From contig OZ059900.1 of assembly GCA_964057225.1 (NCBI GenBank), positions 23,451,638 through 23,515,637 on the forward strand: DNA of 64,000 nt, given 5' to 3'. The stretch comes from Auanema rhodensis. Lineage: Eukaryota > Nematoda > Chromadorea > Rhabditida > Rhabditidae. The notes beneath the pieces are model-generated. The model worked only from the letters and a program-made list of their open reading frames with translations. It did no database searches and was not told the origin of the DNA. The translations under genes were made by a program, and so were the position numbers. How positions within the stretch are numbered: position 1 is the stretch's first letter; the number at the start of each line of letters is the position of its first letter. Positions 52,401-64,000 of this stretch are shown here, piece after piece.

Positions 52401-53598
52401 GTTGTAGGAACAATTTTGAGCTAGGTTTCATTGACATTGCATGAGTTTGAACACATGAAATCGTAAGTCAAAACCTTGTTTACAGCGAAATTTCCAAAAA
52501 CTGGTTTTCCAGCATAATAAAATATTTCTCATGGGAAATACTGTGTTTTTGTATTTTTCTAGTGTTCAGCATGTAAAATACTTCATTTTAGTATGTAACA
52601 CGCTGAAATTCGTTGCATTTGACGACTCATATGAACAAAAATCGATTTAATCAATATTAGCCATAAGGGGCGTGCCCTCAGAATATGCTAATTTCCTTAA
52701 TTTTCTAACCCTTGTTTTTTTGTCGTGAAACTGGAACTAGACGTTGTACAAACAATTTTGAGCTAGGTTTCATTGACATTGCATGAGTTTGAACACATGA
52801 AATCGTAAGTCAAAACCTTGTTTACAGCGAAATTTCCAAAAACTGGTTTTCCAGCATAATAAAATATTTCTCATGGGAAATACTGTGTTTTTGTATTTTT
52901 CTAGTGTTCAGCATGTAAAATGCTTCATTTTAGTATGTAACACGCTGAAATTCGTTGCATTTGACGACTCATATGAACAAAAATCGATTTAATCAGTATT
53001 AGTCATAAGGGGCGTGCCCTCAGAATATGCTAATTTCCTTAATTTTCTAACCCCTGTTTTTTTGTCGTGAAAGTGGAACTAGACGTTGTACGAACAATTT
53101 TGAGCTAGGTTTCATTGACATTGCATGAGTTTGAACACATGAAATCGTAAGTCAAAACCTTGTTTACAGCGAAATTTCCAAAAACTGGTTTTCCAGCATA
53201 ATAAAATATTTCTCATGGGAAATACTGTGTTTTTGTATTTTTCTAGTGTTCAGCATGTAAAATGCTTCATTTTAGTATGTAACACGCTAAAATTCGTTGC
53301 ATTTGACGACTCATATGAACAAAAATCGATTTAATCAGTATTAGTCATAAGGGGCGTGCCCTCAGAATATGCTAATTTCCTTAATTTTCTAACCCCTGTT
53401 TTTTTGTCGTGAAAGTGGAACTAGACGTTGTACGAACAATTTTGAGCTAGGTTTCATTGACATTGCATGAGTTTGAACACATGAAATCGTAAGTCAAAAC
53501 CTTGTTTACAGCGAAATTTCCAAAAACTGGTTTTCCAGCATAATAAAATATTTCTCATGGGAAATACTGTGTTTTTGTATTTTTCTAGTGTTCAGCAT
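49495..53598 (+). repeat. Higher-order repeat unit 3, 12 monomers (M147-M158)
   Basis: The unit is 4104 bp with order P*-G-A-A-G-A-G-A-G'-L-S-S'. P* (M147) has the unmodified left part of P but ends TTCCAGC with CTTATGGG, as in A or G. It is followed directly by G, so it looks like a P-left/A-right hybrid that lost one monomer. M149 and M150 are two A monomers in a row, the only such pair. M151 alone has GTGTCCTCAG. Confidence 0.93.
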
Positions 53599-56500
53599 GT
53601 AAAATGCTTCATTTTAGTATGTAACACGCTGAAATTCGTTGCATTTGACGACTCATATGAACAAAAATCGATTTAATCAATATTAGCCATAAGGGGCGTG
53701 CCCTCAGAATATGCTAATTTCCTTAATTTTCTAACCCCTGTTTTTTTGTCGTGAAAGTGGAACTAGACGTTGTACGAACAATTTTGAGCTAGGTTTCATT
53801 GACATTGCATGAGTTTGAACACATGAAATCGTAAGTCAAAACCTTGTTTACAGCGAAATTTCCAAAAACTGGTTTTCAAGCATAATAAAATATTTCTTAT
53901 GGGAAATACTGTGTTTTTGTATTTTTCTAGTGTTCAGCATGTAAAATACTTCATTTTAGTATGTAACACGCTGAAATTCGTTGCATTTGACGACTCATAT
54001 GAACAAAAATCGATTTAATCAATATTAGCCATAAGGGGCGTGCCCTCAGAATATGCTAATTTCCTAAATTTTCTAACCCCTGTTTTTTTGTCGTGAAAGT
54101 GGAACTAGACGTTGTACGAACAGTTTTGAGCTAGGTTTCATTGACATTGCATGAGTTTGAACACATGAAATCGTAAGTCAAAACCTTGTTTACAGCGAAA
54201 TTTCCAAAAACTGGTTTTCCAGCATAATAAAATATTTCTTATGGGAAATACTGTGTTTTTGTATTTTTCTAGTGTTCAGCATGTAAAATGCTTCATTTTA
54301 GTATGTAACACGCTGAAATTCGTTGCATTTGACGACTCATATGAACAAAAATCGATTTAATCAATATTAGCCATAAGGGGCGTGCCCTCAGAATATGCTA
54401 ATTTCCTTAATTTTCTAACCCCTGTTTTTTTGTCGTGAAAGTGGAATTAGACGTTGTAGGAACAATTTTGAGCTAGGTTTCATTGACATTGCATGAGTTT
54501 GAACACATGAAATCGTAAGTCAAAACCTTGTTTACAGCGAAATTTCCAAAAACTGGTTTTCCAGCATAATAAAATATTTCTTATGGGAAATACTGTGTTT
54601 TTGTATTTTTCTAGTGTTCAGCATGTAAAATACTTCATTTTAGTATGTAACACGCTGAAATTCGTTGCATTTGACGACTCATATGAACAAAAATCGATTT
54701 AATCAATATTAGCCATAAGGGGCGTGCCCTCAGAATATGCTAATTTCCTAAATTTTCTAACCCCTGTTTTTTTGTCGTGAAAGTGGAACTAGACGTTGTA
54801 CGAACAGTTTTGAGCTAGGTTTCATTGACATTGCATGAGTTTGAACACATGAAATCGTAAGTCAAAACCTTGTTTACAGCGAAATTTCCAAAAACTGGTT
54901 TTCCAGCATAATAAAATATTTCTTATGGGAAATACTGTGTTTTTGTATTTTTCTAGTGTTCAGCATGTAAAATGCTTCATTTTAGTATGTAACACGCTGA
55001 AATTCGTTGCATTTGACGACTCATATGAACAAAAATCGATTTAATCAATATTAGCCATAAGGGGCGTGCCCTCAGAATATGCTAATTTCCTTAATTTTCT
55101 AACCCCTGTTTTTTTGTCGTGAAAGTGGAATTAGACGTTGTAGGAACAATTTTGAGCTAGGTTTCATTGACATTGCATGAGTTTGAACACATGAAATCGT
55201 AAGTCAAAACCTTGTTTACAGCGAAATTTCCAAAAACTGGTTTTCCAGCATAATAAAATATTTCTTATGGGAAATACTGTGTTTTTGTATTTTTCTAGTG
55301 TTCAGCATGTAAAATACTTCATTTTAGTATGTAACACGCTGAAATTCGTTGCATTTGACGACTCATATGAACAAAAATCGATTTAATCAATATTAGCCAT
55401 AAGGGGCGTGCCCTCAGAATATGCTAATTTCCTAAATTTTCTAACCCCTGTTTTTTTGTCGTGAAAGTGGAACTAGACGTTGTACGAACAGTTTTGAGCT
55501 AGGTTTCATTGACATTGCATGAGTTTGAACACATGAAATCGTAAGTCAAAACCTTGTTTACAGCGAAATTTCCAAAAACTGGTTTTCCAGCATAATAAAA
55601 TATTTCTTATGGGAAATACTGTGTTTTTGTATTTTTCTAGTGTTCAGCATGTAAAATGCTTCATTTTAGTATGTAACACGCTGAAATTCGTTGCATTTGA
55701 CGACTCATATGAACAAAAATCGATTTAATCAATATTAGCCATAAGGGGCGTGCCCTCAGAATATGCTAATTTCCTTAATTTTCTAACCCCTGTTTTTTTG
55801 TCGTGAAAGTGGAATTAGACGTTGTAGGAACAATTTTGAGCTAGGTTTCATTGACATTGCATGAGTTTGAACACATGAAATCGTAAGTCAAAACCTTGTT
55901 TACAGCGAAATTTCCAAAAACTGGTTTTCCAGCATAATAAAATATTTCTCATGGGAAATACTGTGTTTTTGTATTTTTCTAGTGTTCAGCATGTAAAATA
56001 CTTCATTTTAGTATGTAACACGCTGAAATTCGTTGCATTTGACGACTCATATGAACAAAAATCGATTTAATCAATATTAGCCATAAGGGGCGTGCCCTCA
56101 GAATATGCTAATTTCCTTAATTTTCTAACCCTTGTTTTTTTGTCGTGAAACTGGAACTAGACGTTGTACAAACAATTTTGAGCTAGGTTTCATTGACATT
56201 GCATGAGTTTGAACACATGAAATCGTAAGTCAAAACCTTGTTTACAGCGAAATTTCCAAAAACTGGTTTTCCAGCATAATAAAATATTTCTCATGGGAAA
56301 TACTGTGTTTTTGTATTTTTCTAGTGTTCAGCATGTAAAATGCTTCATTTTAGTATGTAACACGCTGAAATTCGTTGCATTTGACGACTCATATGAACAA
56401 AAATCGATTTAATCAGTATTAGTCATAAGGGGCGTGCCCTCAGAATATGCTAATTTCCTTAATTTTCTAACCCCTGTTTTTTTGTCGTGAAAGTGGAACT

Positions 56501-57018
56501 AGACGTTGTACGAACAATTTTGAGCTAGGTTTCATTGACATTGCATGAGTTTGAACACATGAAATCGTAAGTCAAAACCTTGTTTACAGCGAAATTTCCA
56601 AAAACTGGTTTTCCAGCATAATAAAATATTTCTCATGGGAAATACTGTGTTTTTGTATTTTTCTAGTGTTCAGCATGTAAAATGCTTCATTTTAGTATGT
56701 AACACGCTAAAATTCGTTGCATTTGACGACTCATATGAACAAAAATCGATTTAATCAGTATTAGTCATAAGGGGCGTGCCCTCAGAATATGCTAATTTCC
56801 TTAATTTTCTAACCCCTGTTTTTTTGTCGTGAAAGTGGAACTAGACGTTGTACGAACAATTTTGAGCTAGGTTTCATTGACATTGCATGAGTTTGAACAC
56901 ATGAAATCGTAAGTCAAAACCTTGTTTACAGCGAAATTTCCAAAAACTGGTTTTCCAGCATAATAAAATATTTCTCATGGGAAATACTGTGTTTTTGTAT
57001 TTTTCTAGTGTTCAGCAT
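53599..57018 (+). repeat. Higher-order repeat unit 4, 10 monomers (M159-M168)
   Basis: The unit is 3420 bp with the canonical order P-A-G-A-G-A-G'-L-S-S'. The next unit starts exactly 3420 bp on and repeats the same monomer order and marks. These two neighbours are the clearest evidence for the higher-order period. Confidence 0.96.
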
Positions 57019-60000
57019 GTAAAATGCTTCATTTTAGTATGTAACACGCTGAAATTCGTTGCATTTGACGACTCATATGAACAAAAATCGATTTAATCAA
57101 TATTAGCCATAAGGGGCGTGCCCTCAGAATATGCTAATTTCCTTAATTTTCTAACCCCTGTTTTTTTGTCGTGAAAGTGGAACTAGACGTTGTACGAACA
57201 ATTTTGAGCTAGGTTTCATTGACATTGCATGAGTTTGAACACATGAAATCGTAAGTCAAAACCTTGTTTACAGCGAAATTTCCAAAAACTGGTTTTCAAG
57301 CATAATAAAATATTTCTTATGGGAAATACTGTGTTTTTGTATTTTTCTAGTGTTCAGCATGTAAAATACTTCATTTTAGTATGTAACACGCTGAAATTCG
57401 TTGCATTTGACGACTCATATGAACAAAAATCGATTTAATCAATATTAGCCATAAGGGGCGTGCCCTCAGAATATGCTAATTTCCTAAATTTTCTAACCCC
57501 TGTTTTTTTGTCGTGAAAGTGGAACTAGACGTTGTACGAACAGTTTTGAGCTAGGTTTCATTGACATTGCATGAGTTTGAACACATGAAATCGTAAGTCA
57601 AAACCTTGTTTACAGCGAAATTTCCAAAAACTGGTTTTCCAGCATAATAAAATATTTCTTATGGGAAATACTGTGTTTTTGTATTTTTCTAGTGTTCAGC
57701 ATGTAAAATGCTTCATTTTAGTATGTAACACGCTGAAATTCGTTGCATTTGACGACTCATATGAACAAAAATCGATTTAATCAATATTAGCCATAAGGGG
57801 CGTGCCCTCAGAATATGCTAATTTCCTTAATTTTCTAACCCCTGTTTTTTTGTCGTGAAAGTGGAATTAGACGTTGTAGGAACAATTTTGAGCTAGGTTT
57901 CATTGACATTGCATGAGTTTGAACACATGAAATCGTAAGTCAAAACCTTGTTTACAGCGAAATTTCCAAAAACTGGTTTTCCAGCATAATAAAATATTTC
58001 TTATGGGAAATACTGTGTTTTTGTATTTTTCTAGTGTTCAGCATGTAAAATACTTCATTTTAGTATGTAACACGCTGAAATTCGTTGCATTTGACGACTC
58101 ATATGAACAAAAATCGATTTAATCAATATTAGCCATAAGGGGCGTGCCCTCAGAATATGCTAATTTCCTAAATTTTCTAACCCCTGTTTTTTTGTCGTGA
58201 AAGTGGAACTAGACGTTGTACGAACAGTTTTGAGCTAGGTTTCATTGACATTGCATGAGTTTGAACACATGAAATCGTAAGTCAAAACCTTGTTTACAGC
58301 GAAATTTCCAAAAACTGGTTTTCCAGCATAATAAAATATTTCTTATGGGAAATACTGTGTTTTTGTATTTTTCTAGTGTTCAGCATGTAAAATGCTTCAT
58401 TTTAGTATGTAACACGCTGAAATTCGTTGCATTTGACGACTCATATGAACAAAAATCGATTTAATCAATATTAGCCATAAGGGGCGTGCCCTCAGAATAT
58501 GCTAATTTCCTTAATTTTCTAACCCCTGTTTTTTTGTCGTGAAAGTGGAATTAGACGTTGTAGGAACAATTTTGAGCTAGGTTTCATTGACATTGCATGA
58601 GTTTGAACACATGAAATCGTAAGTCAAAACCTTGTTTACAGCGAAATTTCCAAAAACTGGTTTTCCAGCATAATAAAATATTTCTTATGGGAAATACTGT
58701 GTTTTTGTATTTTTCTAGTGTTCAGCATGTAAAATACTTCATTTTAGTATGTAACACGCTGAAATTCGTTGCATTTGACGACTCATATGAACAAAAATCG
58801 ATTTAATCAATATTAGCCATAAGGGGCGTGCCCTCAGAATATGCTAATTTCCTAAATTTTCTAACCCCTGTTTTTTTGTCGTGAAAGTGGAACTAGACGT
58901 TGTACGAACAGTTTTGAGCTAGGTTTCATTGACATTGCATGAGTTTGAACACATGAAATCGTAAGTCAAAACCTTGTTTACAGCGAAATTTCCAAAAACT
59001 GGTTTTCCAGCATAATAAAATATTTCTTATGGGAAATACTGTGTTTTTGTATTTTTCTAGTGTTCAGCATGTAAAATGCTTCATTTTAGTATGTAACACG
59101 CTGAAATTCGTTGCATTTGACGACTCATATGAACAAAAATCGATTTAATCAATATTAGCCATAAGGGGCGTGCCCTCAGAATATGCTAATTTCCTTAATT
59201 TTCTAACCCCTGTTTTTTTGTCGTGAAAGTGGAATTAGACGTTGTAGGAACAATTTTGAGCTAGGTTTCATTGACATTGCATGAGTTTGAACACATGAAA
59301 TCGTAAGTCAAAACCTTGTTTACAGCGAAATTTCCAAAAACTGGTTTTCCAGCATAATAAAATATTTCTCATGGGAAATACTGTGTTTTTGTATTTTTCT
59401 AGTGTTCAGCATGTAAAATACTTCATTTTAGTATGTAACACGCTGAAATTCGTTGCATTTGACGACTCATATGAACAAAAATCGATTTAATCAATATTAG
59501 CCATAAGGGGCGTGCCCTCAGAATATGCTAATTTCCTTAATTTTCTAACCCTTGTTTTTTTGTCGTGAAACTGGAACTAGACGTTGTACAAACAATTTTG
59601 AGCTAGGTTTCATTGACATTGCATGAGTTTGAACACATGAAATCGTAAGTCAAAACCTTGTTTACAGCGAAATTTCCAAAAACTGGTTTTCCAGCATAAT
59701 AAAATATTTCTCATGGGAAATACTGTGTTTTTGTATTTTTCTAGTGTTCAGCATGTAAAATGCTTCATTTTAGTATGTAACACGCTGAAATTCGTTGCAT
59801 TTGACGACTCATATGAACAAAAATCGATTTAATCAGTATTAGTCATAAGGGGCGTGCCCTCAGAATATGCTAATTTCCTTAATTTTCTAACCCCTGTTTT
59901 TTTGTCGTGAAAGTGGAACTAGACGTTGTACGAACAATTTTGAGCTAGGTTTCATTGACATTGCATGAGTTTGAACACATGAAATCGTAAGTCAAAACCT

Positions 60001-60438
60001 TGTTTACAGCGAAATTTCCAAAAACTGGTTTTCCAGCATAATAAAATATTTCTCATGGGAAATACTGTGTTTTTGTATTTTTCTAGTGTTCAGCATGTAA
60101 AATGCTTCATTTTAGTATGTAACACGCTAAAATTCGTTGCATTTGACGACTCATATGAACAAAAATCGATTTAATCAATATTAGTCATAAGGGGCGTGCC
60201 CTCAGAATATGCTAATTTCCTTAATTTTCTAACCCCTGTTTTTTTGTCGTGAAAGTGGAACTAGACGTTGTACGAACAATTTTGAGCTAGGTTTCATTGA
60301 CATTGCATGAGTTTGAACACATGAAATCGTAAGTCAAAACCTTGTTTACAGCGAAATTTCCAAAAACTGGTTTTCCAGCATAATAAAATATTTCTCATGG
60401 GAAATACTGTGTTTTTGTATTTTTCTAGTGTTCAGCAT
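57019..60438 (+). repeat. Higher-order repeat unit 5, 10 monomers (M169-M178)
   Basis: The unit is 3420 bp with the same P-A-G-A-G-A-G'-L-S-S' order as unit 4. The only difference I noticed is in the last monomer, which has CAATATTAGTC where unit 4 has CAGTATTAGTC. I compared by eye at the tracked variant sites, not base by base with software. Confidence 0.95.
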
Positions 60439-63400
60439 GTAAAATGCTTCATTTTAGTATGTAACACGCTGAAATTCGTTGCATTTGACGACTCATATGA
60501 ACAAAAAATCGATTTAATCAATATTAGCCATAAGGGGCGTGCCCTCAGAATATGCTAATTTCCTTAATTTTCTAACCCCTGTTTTTTTGTCGTGAAAGTG
60601 GAACTAGACGTTGTACAAACAATTTTGAGCTAGGTTTCATTGACATTGCATGAGTTTGAACACATGAAATCGTAAGTCAAAACCTTGTTTACAGCGAAAT
60701 TTCCAAAAACTGGTTTTCCAGCATAATAAAATATTTCTCATGAGAAATACTGTGTTTTTGTATTTTTCTAGTGTTCAGCATGTAAAATGCTTCATTTTAG
60801 TATGTAACACGCTGAAATTCGTTGCATTTGACGACTCATATGAACAAAAAATCGATTTAATCAATATTAGCCATAAGGGGCGTGCCCTCAGAATATGCTA
60901 ATTTCCTTAATTTTCTAACCCTTGTTTTTTTGTCGTGAAAGTGGAACTAGACGTTGTACGAACAATTTTGAGCTAGGTTTCATTGACATTGCATGAGTTT
61001 GAACACATGAAATCGTAAGTCAAAACCTTGTTTACAGCGAAATTTCCAAAAACTGGTTTTCAAGCATAATAAAATATTTCTTATGGGAAATACTGTGTTT
61101 TTGTATTTTTCTAGTGTTCAGCATGTAAAATACTTCATTTTAGTATGTAACACGCTGAAATTCGTTGCATTTGACGACTCATATGAACAAAAATCGATTT
61201 AATCAATATTAGCCATAAGGGGCGTGCCCTCAGAATATGCTAATTTCCTAAATTTTCTAACCCCTGTTTTTTTGTCGTGAAAGTGGAACTAGACGTTGTA
61301 CGAACAGTTTTGAGCTAGGTTTCATTGACATTGCATGAGTTTGAACACATGAAATCGTAAGTCAAAACCTTGTTTACAGCGAAATTTCCAAAAACTGGTT
61401 TTCCAGCATAATAAAATATTTCTTATGGGAAATACTGTGTTTTTGTATTTTTCTAGTGTTCAGCATGTAAAATGCTTCATTTTAGTATGTAACACGCTGA
61501 AATTCGTTGCATTTGACGACTCATATGAACAAAAATCGATTTAATCAATATTAGCCATAAGGGGCGTGCCCTCAGAATATGCTAATTTCCTTAATTTTCT
61601 AACCCCTGTTTTTTTGTCGTGAAAGTGGAATTAGACGTTGTAGGAACAATTTTGAGCTAGGTTTCATTGACATTGCATGAGTTTGAACACATGAAATCGT
61701 AAGTCAAAACCTTGTTTACAGCGAAATTTCCAAAAACTGGTTTTCCAGCATAATAAAATATTTCTTATGGGAAATACTGTGTTTTTGTATTTTTCTAGTG
61801 TTCAGCATGTAAAATACTTCATTTTAGTATGTAACACGCTGAAATTCGTTGCATTTGACGACTCATATGAACAAAAATCGATTTAATCAATATTAGCCAT
61901 AAGGGGCGTGCCCTCAGAATATGCTAATTTCCTAAATTTTCTAACCCCTGTTTTTTTGTCGTGAAAGTGGAACTAGACGTTGTACGAACAGTTTTGAGCT
62001 AGGTTTCATTGACATTGCATGAGTTTGAACACATGAAATCGTAAGTCAAAACCTTGTTTACAGCGAAATTTCCAAAAACTGGTTTTCCAGCATAATAAAA
62101 TATTTCTTATGGGAAATACTGTGTTTTTGTATTTTTCTAGTGTTCAGCATGTAAAATGCTTCATTTTAGTATGTAACACGCTGAAATTCGTTGCATTTGA
62201 CGACTCATATGAACAAAAATCGATTTAATCAATATTAGCCATAAGGGGCGTGCCCTCAGAATATGCTAATTTCCTTAATTTTCTAACCCCTGTTTTTTTG
62301 TCGTGAAAGTGGAATTAGACGTTGTAGGAACAATTTTGAGCTAGGTTTCATTGACATTGCATGAGTTTGAACACATGAAATCGTAAGTCAAAACCTTGTT
62401 TACAGCGAAATTTCCAAAAACTGGTTTTCCAGCATAATAAAATATTTCTTATGGGAAATACTGTGTTTTTGTATTTTTCTAGTGTTCAGCATGTAAAATA
62501 CTTCATTTTAGTATGTAACACGCTGAAATTCGTTGCATTTGACGACTCATATGAACAAAAATCGATTTAATCAATATTAGCCATAAGGGGCGTGCCCTCA
62601 GAATATGCTAATTTCCTAAATTTTCTAACCCCTGTTTTTTTGTCGTGAAAGTGGAACTAGACGTTGTACGAACAGTTTTGAGCTAGGTTTCATTGACATT
62701 GCATGAGTTTGAACACATGAAATCGTAAGTCAAAACCTTGTTTACAGCGAAATTTCCAAAAACTGGTTTTCCAGCATAATAAAATATTTCTCATGAGAAA
62801 TACTGTGTTTTTGTATTTTTCTAGTGTTCAGCATGTAAAATGCTTCATTTTAGTATGTAACACGCTGAAATTCGTTGCATTTGACGACTCATATGAACAA
62901 AAATCGATTTAATCAATATTAGCCATAAGGGGCGTGCCCTCAGAATATGCTAATTTCCTTAATTTTCTAACCCCTGTTTTTTTGTCGTGAAAGTGGAATT
63001 AGACGTTGTAGGAACAATTTTGAGCTAGGTTTCATTGACATTGCATGAGTTTGAACACATGAAATCGTAAGTCAAAACCTTGTTTACAGCGAAATTTCCA
63101 AAAACTGGTTTTCCAGCATAATAAAATATTTCTCATGGGAAATACTGTGTTTTTGTATTTTTCTAGTGTTCAGCATGTAAAATACTTCATTTTAGTATGT
63201 AACACGCTGAAATTCGTTGCATTTGACGACTCATATGAACAAAAATCGATTTAATCAATATTAGCCATAAGGGGCGTGCCCTCAGAATATGCTAATTTCC
63301 TTAATTTTCTAACCCTTGTTTTTTTGTCGTGAAACTGGAACTAGACGTTGTACAAACAATTTTGAGCTAGGTTTCATTGACATTGCATGAGTTTGAACAC

Positions 63401-64000
63401 ATGAAATCGTAAGTCAAAACCTTGTTTACAGCGAAATTTCCAAAAACTGGTTTTCCAGCATAATAAAATATTTCTCATGGGAAATACTGTGTTTTTGTAT
63501 TTTTCTAGTGTTCAGCATGTAAAATGCTTCATTTTAGTATGTAACACGCTGAAATTCGTTGCATTTGACGACTCATATGAACAAAAATCGATTTAATCAG
63601 TATTAGTCATAAGGGGCGTGCCCTCAGAATATGCTAATTTCCTTAATTTTCTAACCCCTGTTTTTTTGTCGTGAAAGTGGAACTAGACGTTGTACGAACA
63701 ATTTTGAGCTAGGTTTCATTGACATTGCATGAGTTTGAACACATGAAATCGTAAGTCAAAACCTTGTTTACAGCGAAATTTCCAAAAACTGGTTTTCCAG
63801 CATAATAAAATATTTCTCATGGGAAATACTGTGTTTTTGTATTTTTCTAGTGTTCAGCATGTAAAATGCTTCATTTTAGTATGTAACACGCTAAAATTCG
63901 TTGCATTTGACGACTCATATGAACAAAAATCGATTTAATCAGTATTAGTCATAAGGGGCGTGCCCTCAGAATATGCTAATTTCCTTAATTTTCTAACCCC
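60439..64000 (+). repeat. Higher-order repeat unit 6, 11 monomers, cut by the window edge (M179-M189)
   Basis: The order is M179, P-like M180, A, G, A, G, A*, G', L, S and a partial S'. M179 (A6, GTACAAAC, CATGAG) and the left half of M180 (A6, CCCTTG) carry marks of domains 1 and 4, while the right half of M180 has the CAAGCATAAT/CTTATGGG end of P. A* (M185) ends in CATGAG instead of CTTATGGG. The unit is thus the 10-monomer form with one extra monomer at its start and a hybrid P. The last monomer stops after 140 bp. Confidence 0.9.
63861..64000 (+). repeat. Partial monomer at window edge (M189, S' type)
   Basis: The first 140 bp of a monomer with CGCTAAAATT and CAGTATTAGTC are present, up to CTAACCCC. 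It is cut by the end of the window, not by a biological boundary. No flanking sequence is visible. Confidence 0.97.

Larger units (their letters stand above)
1..64000 (+). repeat. Satellite DNA array, ~342-bp monomer, 188 full copies plus a partial one
   Basis: The same ~342-bp unit repeats head to tail from the first base to the last, always on the + strand. Starts of the GTAAAATG motif were stepped through one by one: 155 intervals of 342 bp, 19 of 343, 10 of 341, one of 344 and three of 193, summing to exactly 63860 bp. Copies differ mostly by a handful of substitutions that recur in many monomers. No unrelated sequence, inversion or transposon interrupts the array, and neither flank is seen, so 64 kb is a minimum size. 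Such arrays are typical of eukaryotic centromeric or pericentromeric heterochromatin; which of these, and which species, cannot be read from this window. The array contains no gene. Confidence 0.99.

Noticed and set aside
1-64000. CRISPR array or bacterial repeat locus
   Set aside because: The repeats are contiguous 342-bp units with no unique spacers, no leader and no cas genes; the structure is that of a eukaryotic satellite.
1-64000. Tandem copies of an rRNA, tRNA or snRNA gene
   Set aside because: I recognised no conserved rRNA or tRNA motif, tRNA cloverleaf or Pol III box pair in the monomer on either strand, and truncated monomers are tolerated.

Overview
The whole window is satellite DNA. 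It is one uninterrupted, head-to-tail tandem array of a monomer of about 342 bp, all on the same strand, running off both edges, with no gene, RNA gene, transposon or other unique sequence. Taking the start of the GTAAAATG motif as monomer position 1 (window base 1), I count 188 complete monomers (M1-M188) and a 140-bp piece of M189 starting at 63861. By stepping through the starts, 155 monomers are 342 bp, 19 are 343 bp (one extra A in an A5 run), 10 are 341 bp, one is 344 bp and three are 193 bp. These lengths add up exactly to the distance from base 1 to base 63861.

This is a eukaryotic genome. The array size, purity and nested multimer structure are those of centromeric or pericentromeric heterochromatin, but nothing in the window proves a centromere. 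I cannot name the species or match the monomer to a satellite I recognise. The monomer is about 33% G+C (58 G, 56 C in M1) and has 10 CpG, about what its base composition predicts. That fits a host with little DNA methylation better than a heavily methylated vertebrate or plant, but it is only a hint.

Layout. (1) 1-11637, M1-M34: mixed A5/A6 monomers with a duplicated 4-monomer block (1-1369 and 6846-8214) and three tandem copies of a 685-bp dimer (7872-9926). (2) 11638-21896, M35-M64: a variant family with AGCTTG, a T9 run and GCAAGAG; two tandem 4-mers (11638-14375) and a 7-mer repeated 3078 bp apart. (3) 21897-31365, M65-M93: a 5-monomer-period repeat, then three copies of one truncated 193-bp monomer carried in a multimer. 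(4) 31366-43338, M94-M128: tandem 3-mers and a 5-mer duplicated 4788 bp apart. (5) 43339-64000, M129-M189: a clear higher-order repeat of plan P-(A-G)n-L-S-S', with successive copies of 10, 8, 12, 10, 10 and at least 11 monomers; two neighbouring copies of 3420 bp look almost identical.

Diagnostic variants are confined to local blocks and nested multimers occur at several sizes. This is the pattern expected from repeated unequal exchange and gene conversion, with the most recent amplification at the right. The short reading frames of 69-83 codons are a by-product of one substitution in the monomer and are not annotated as genes.
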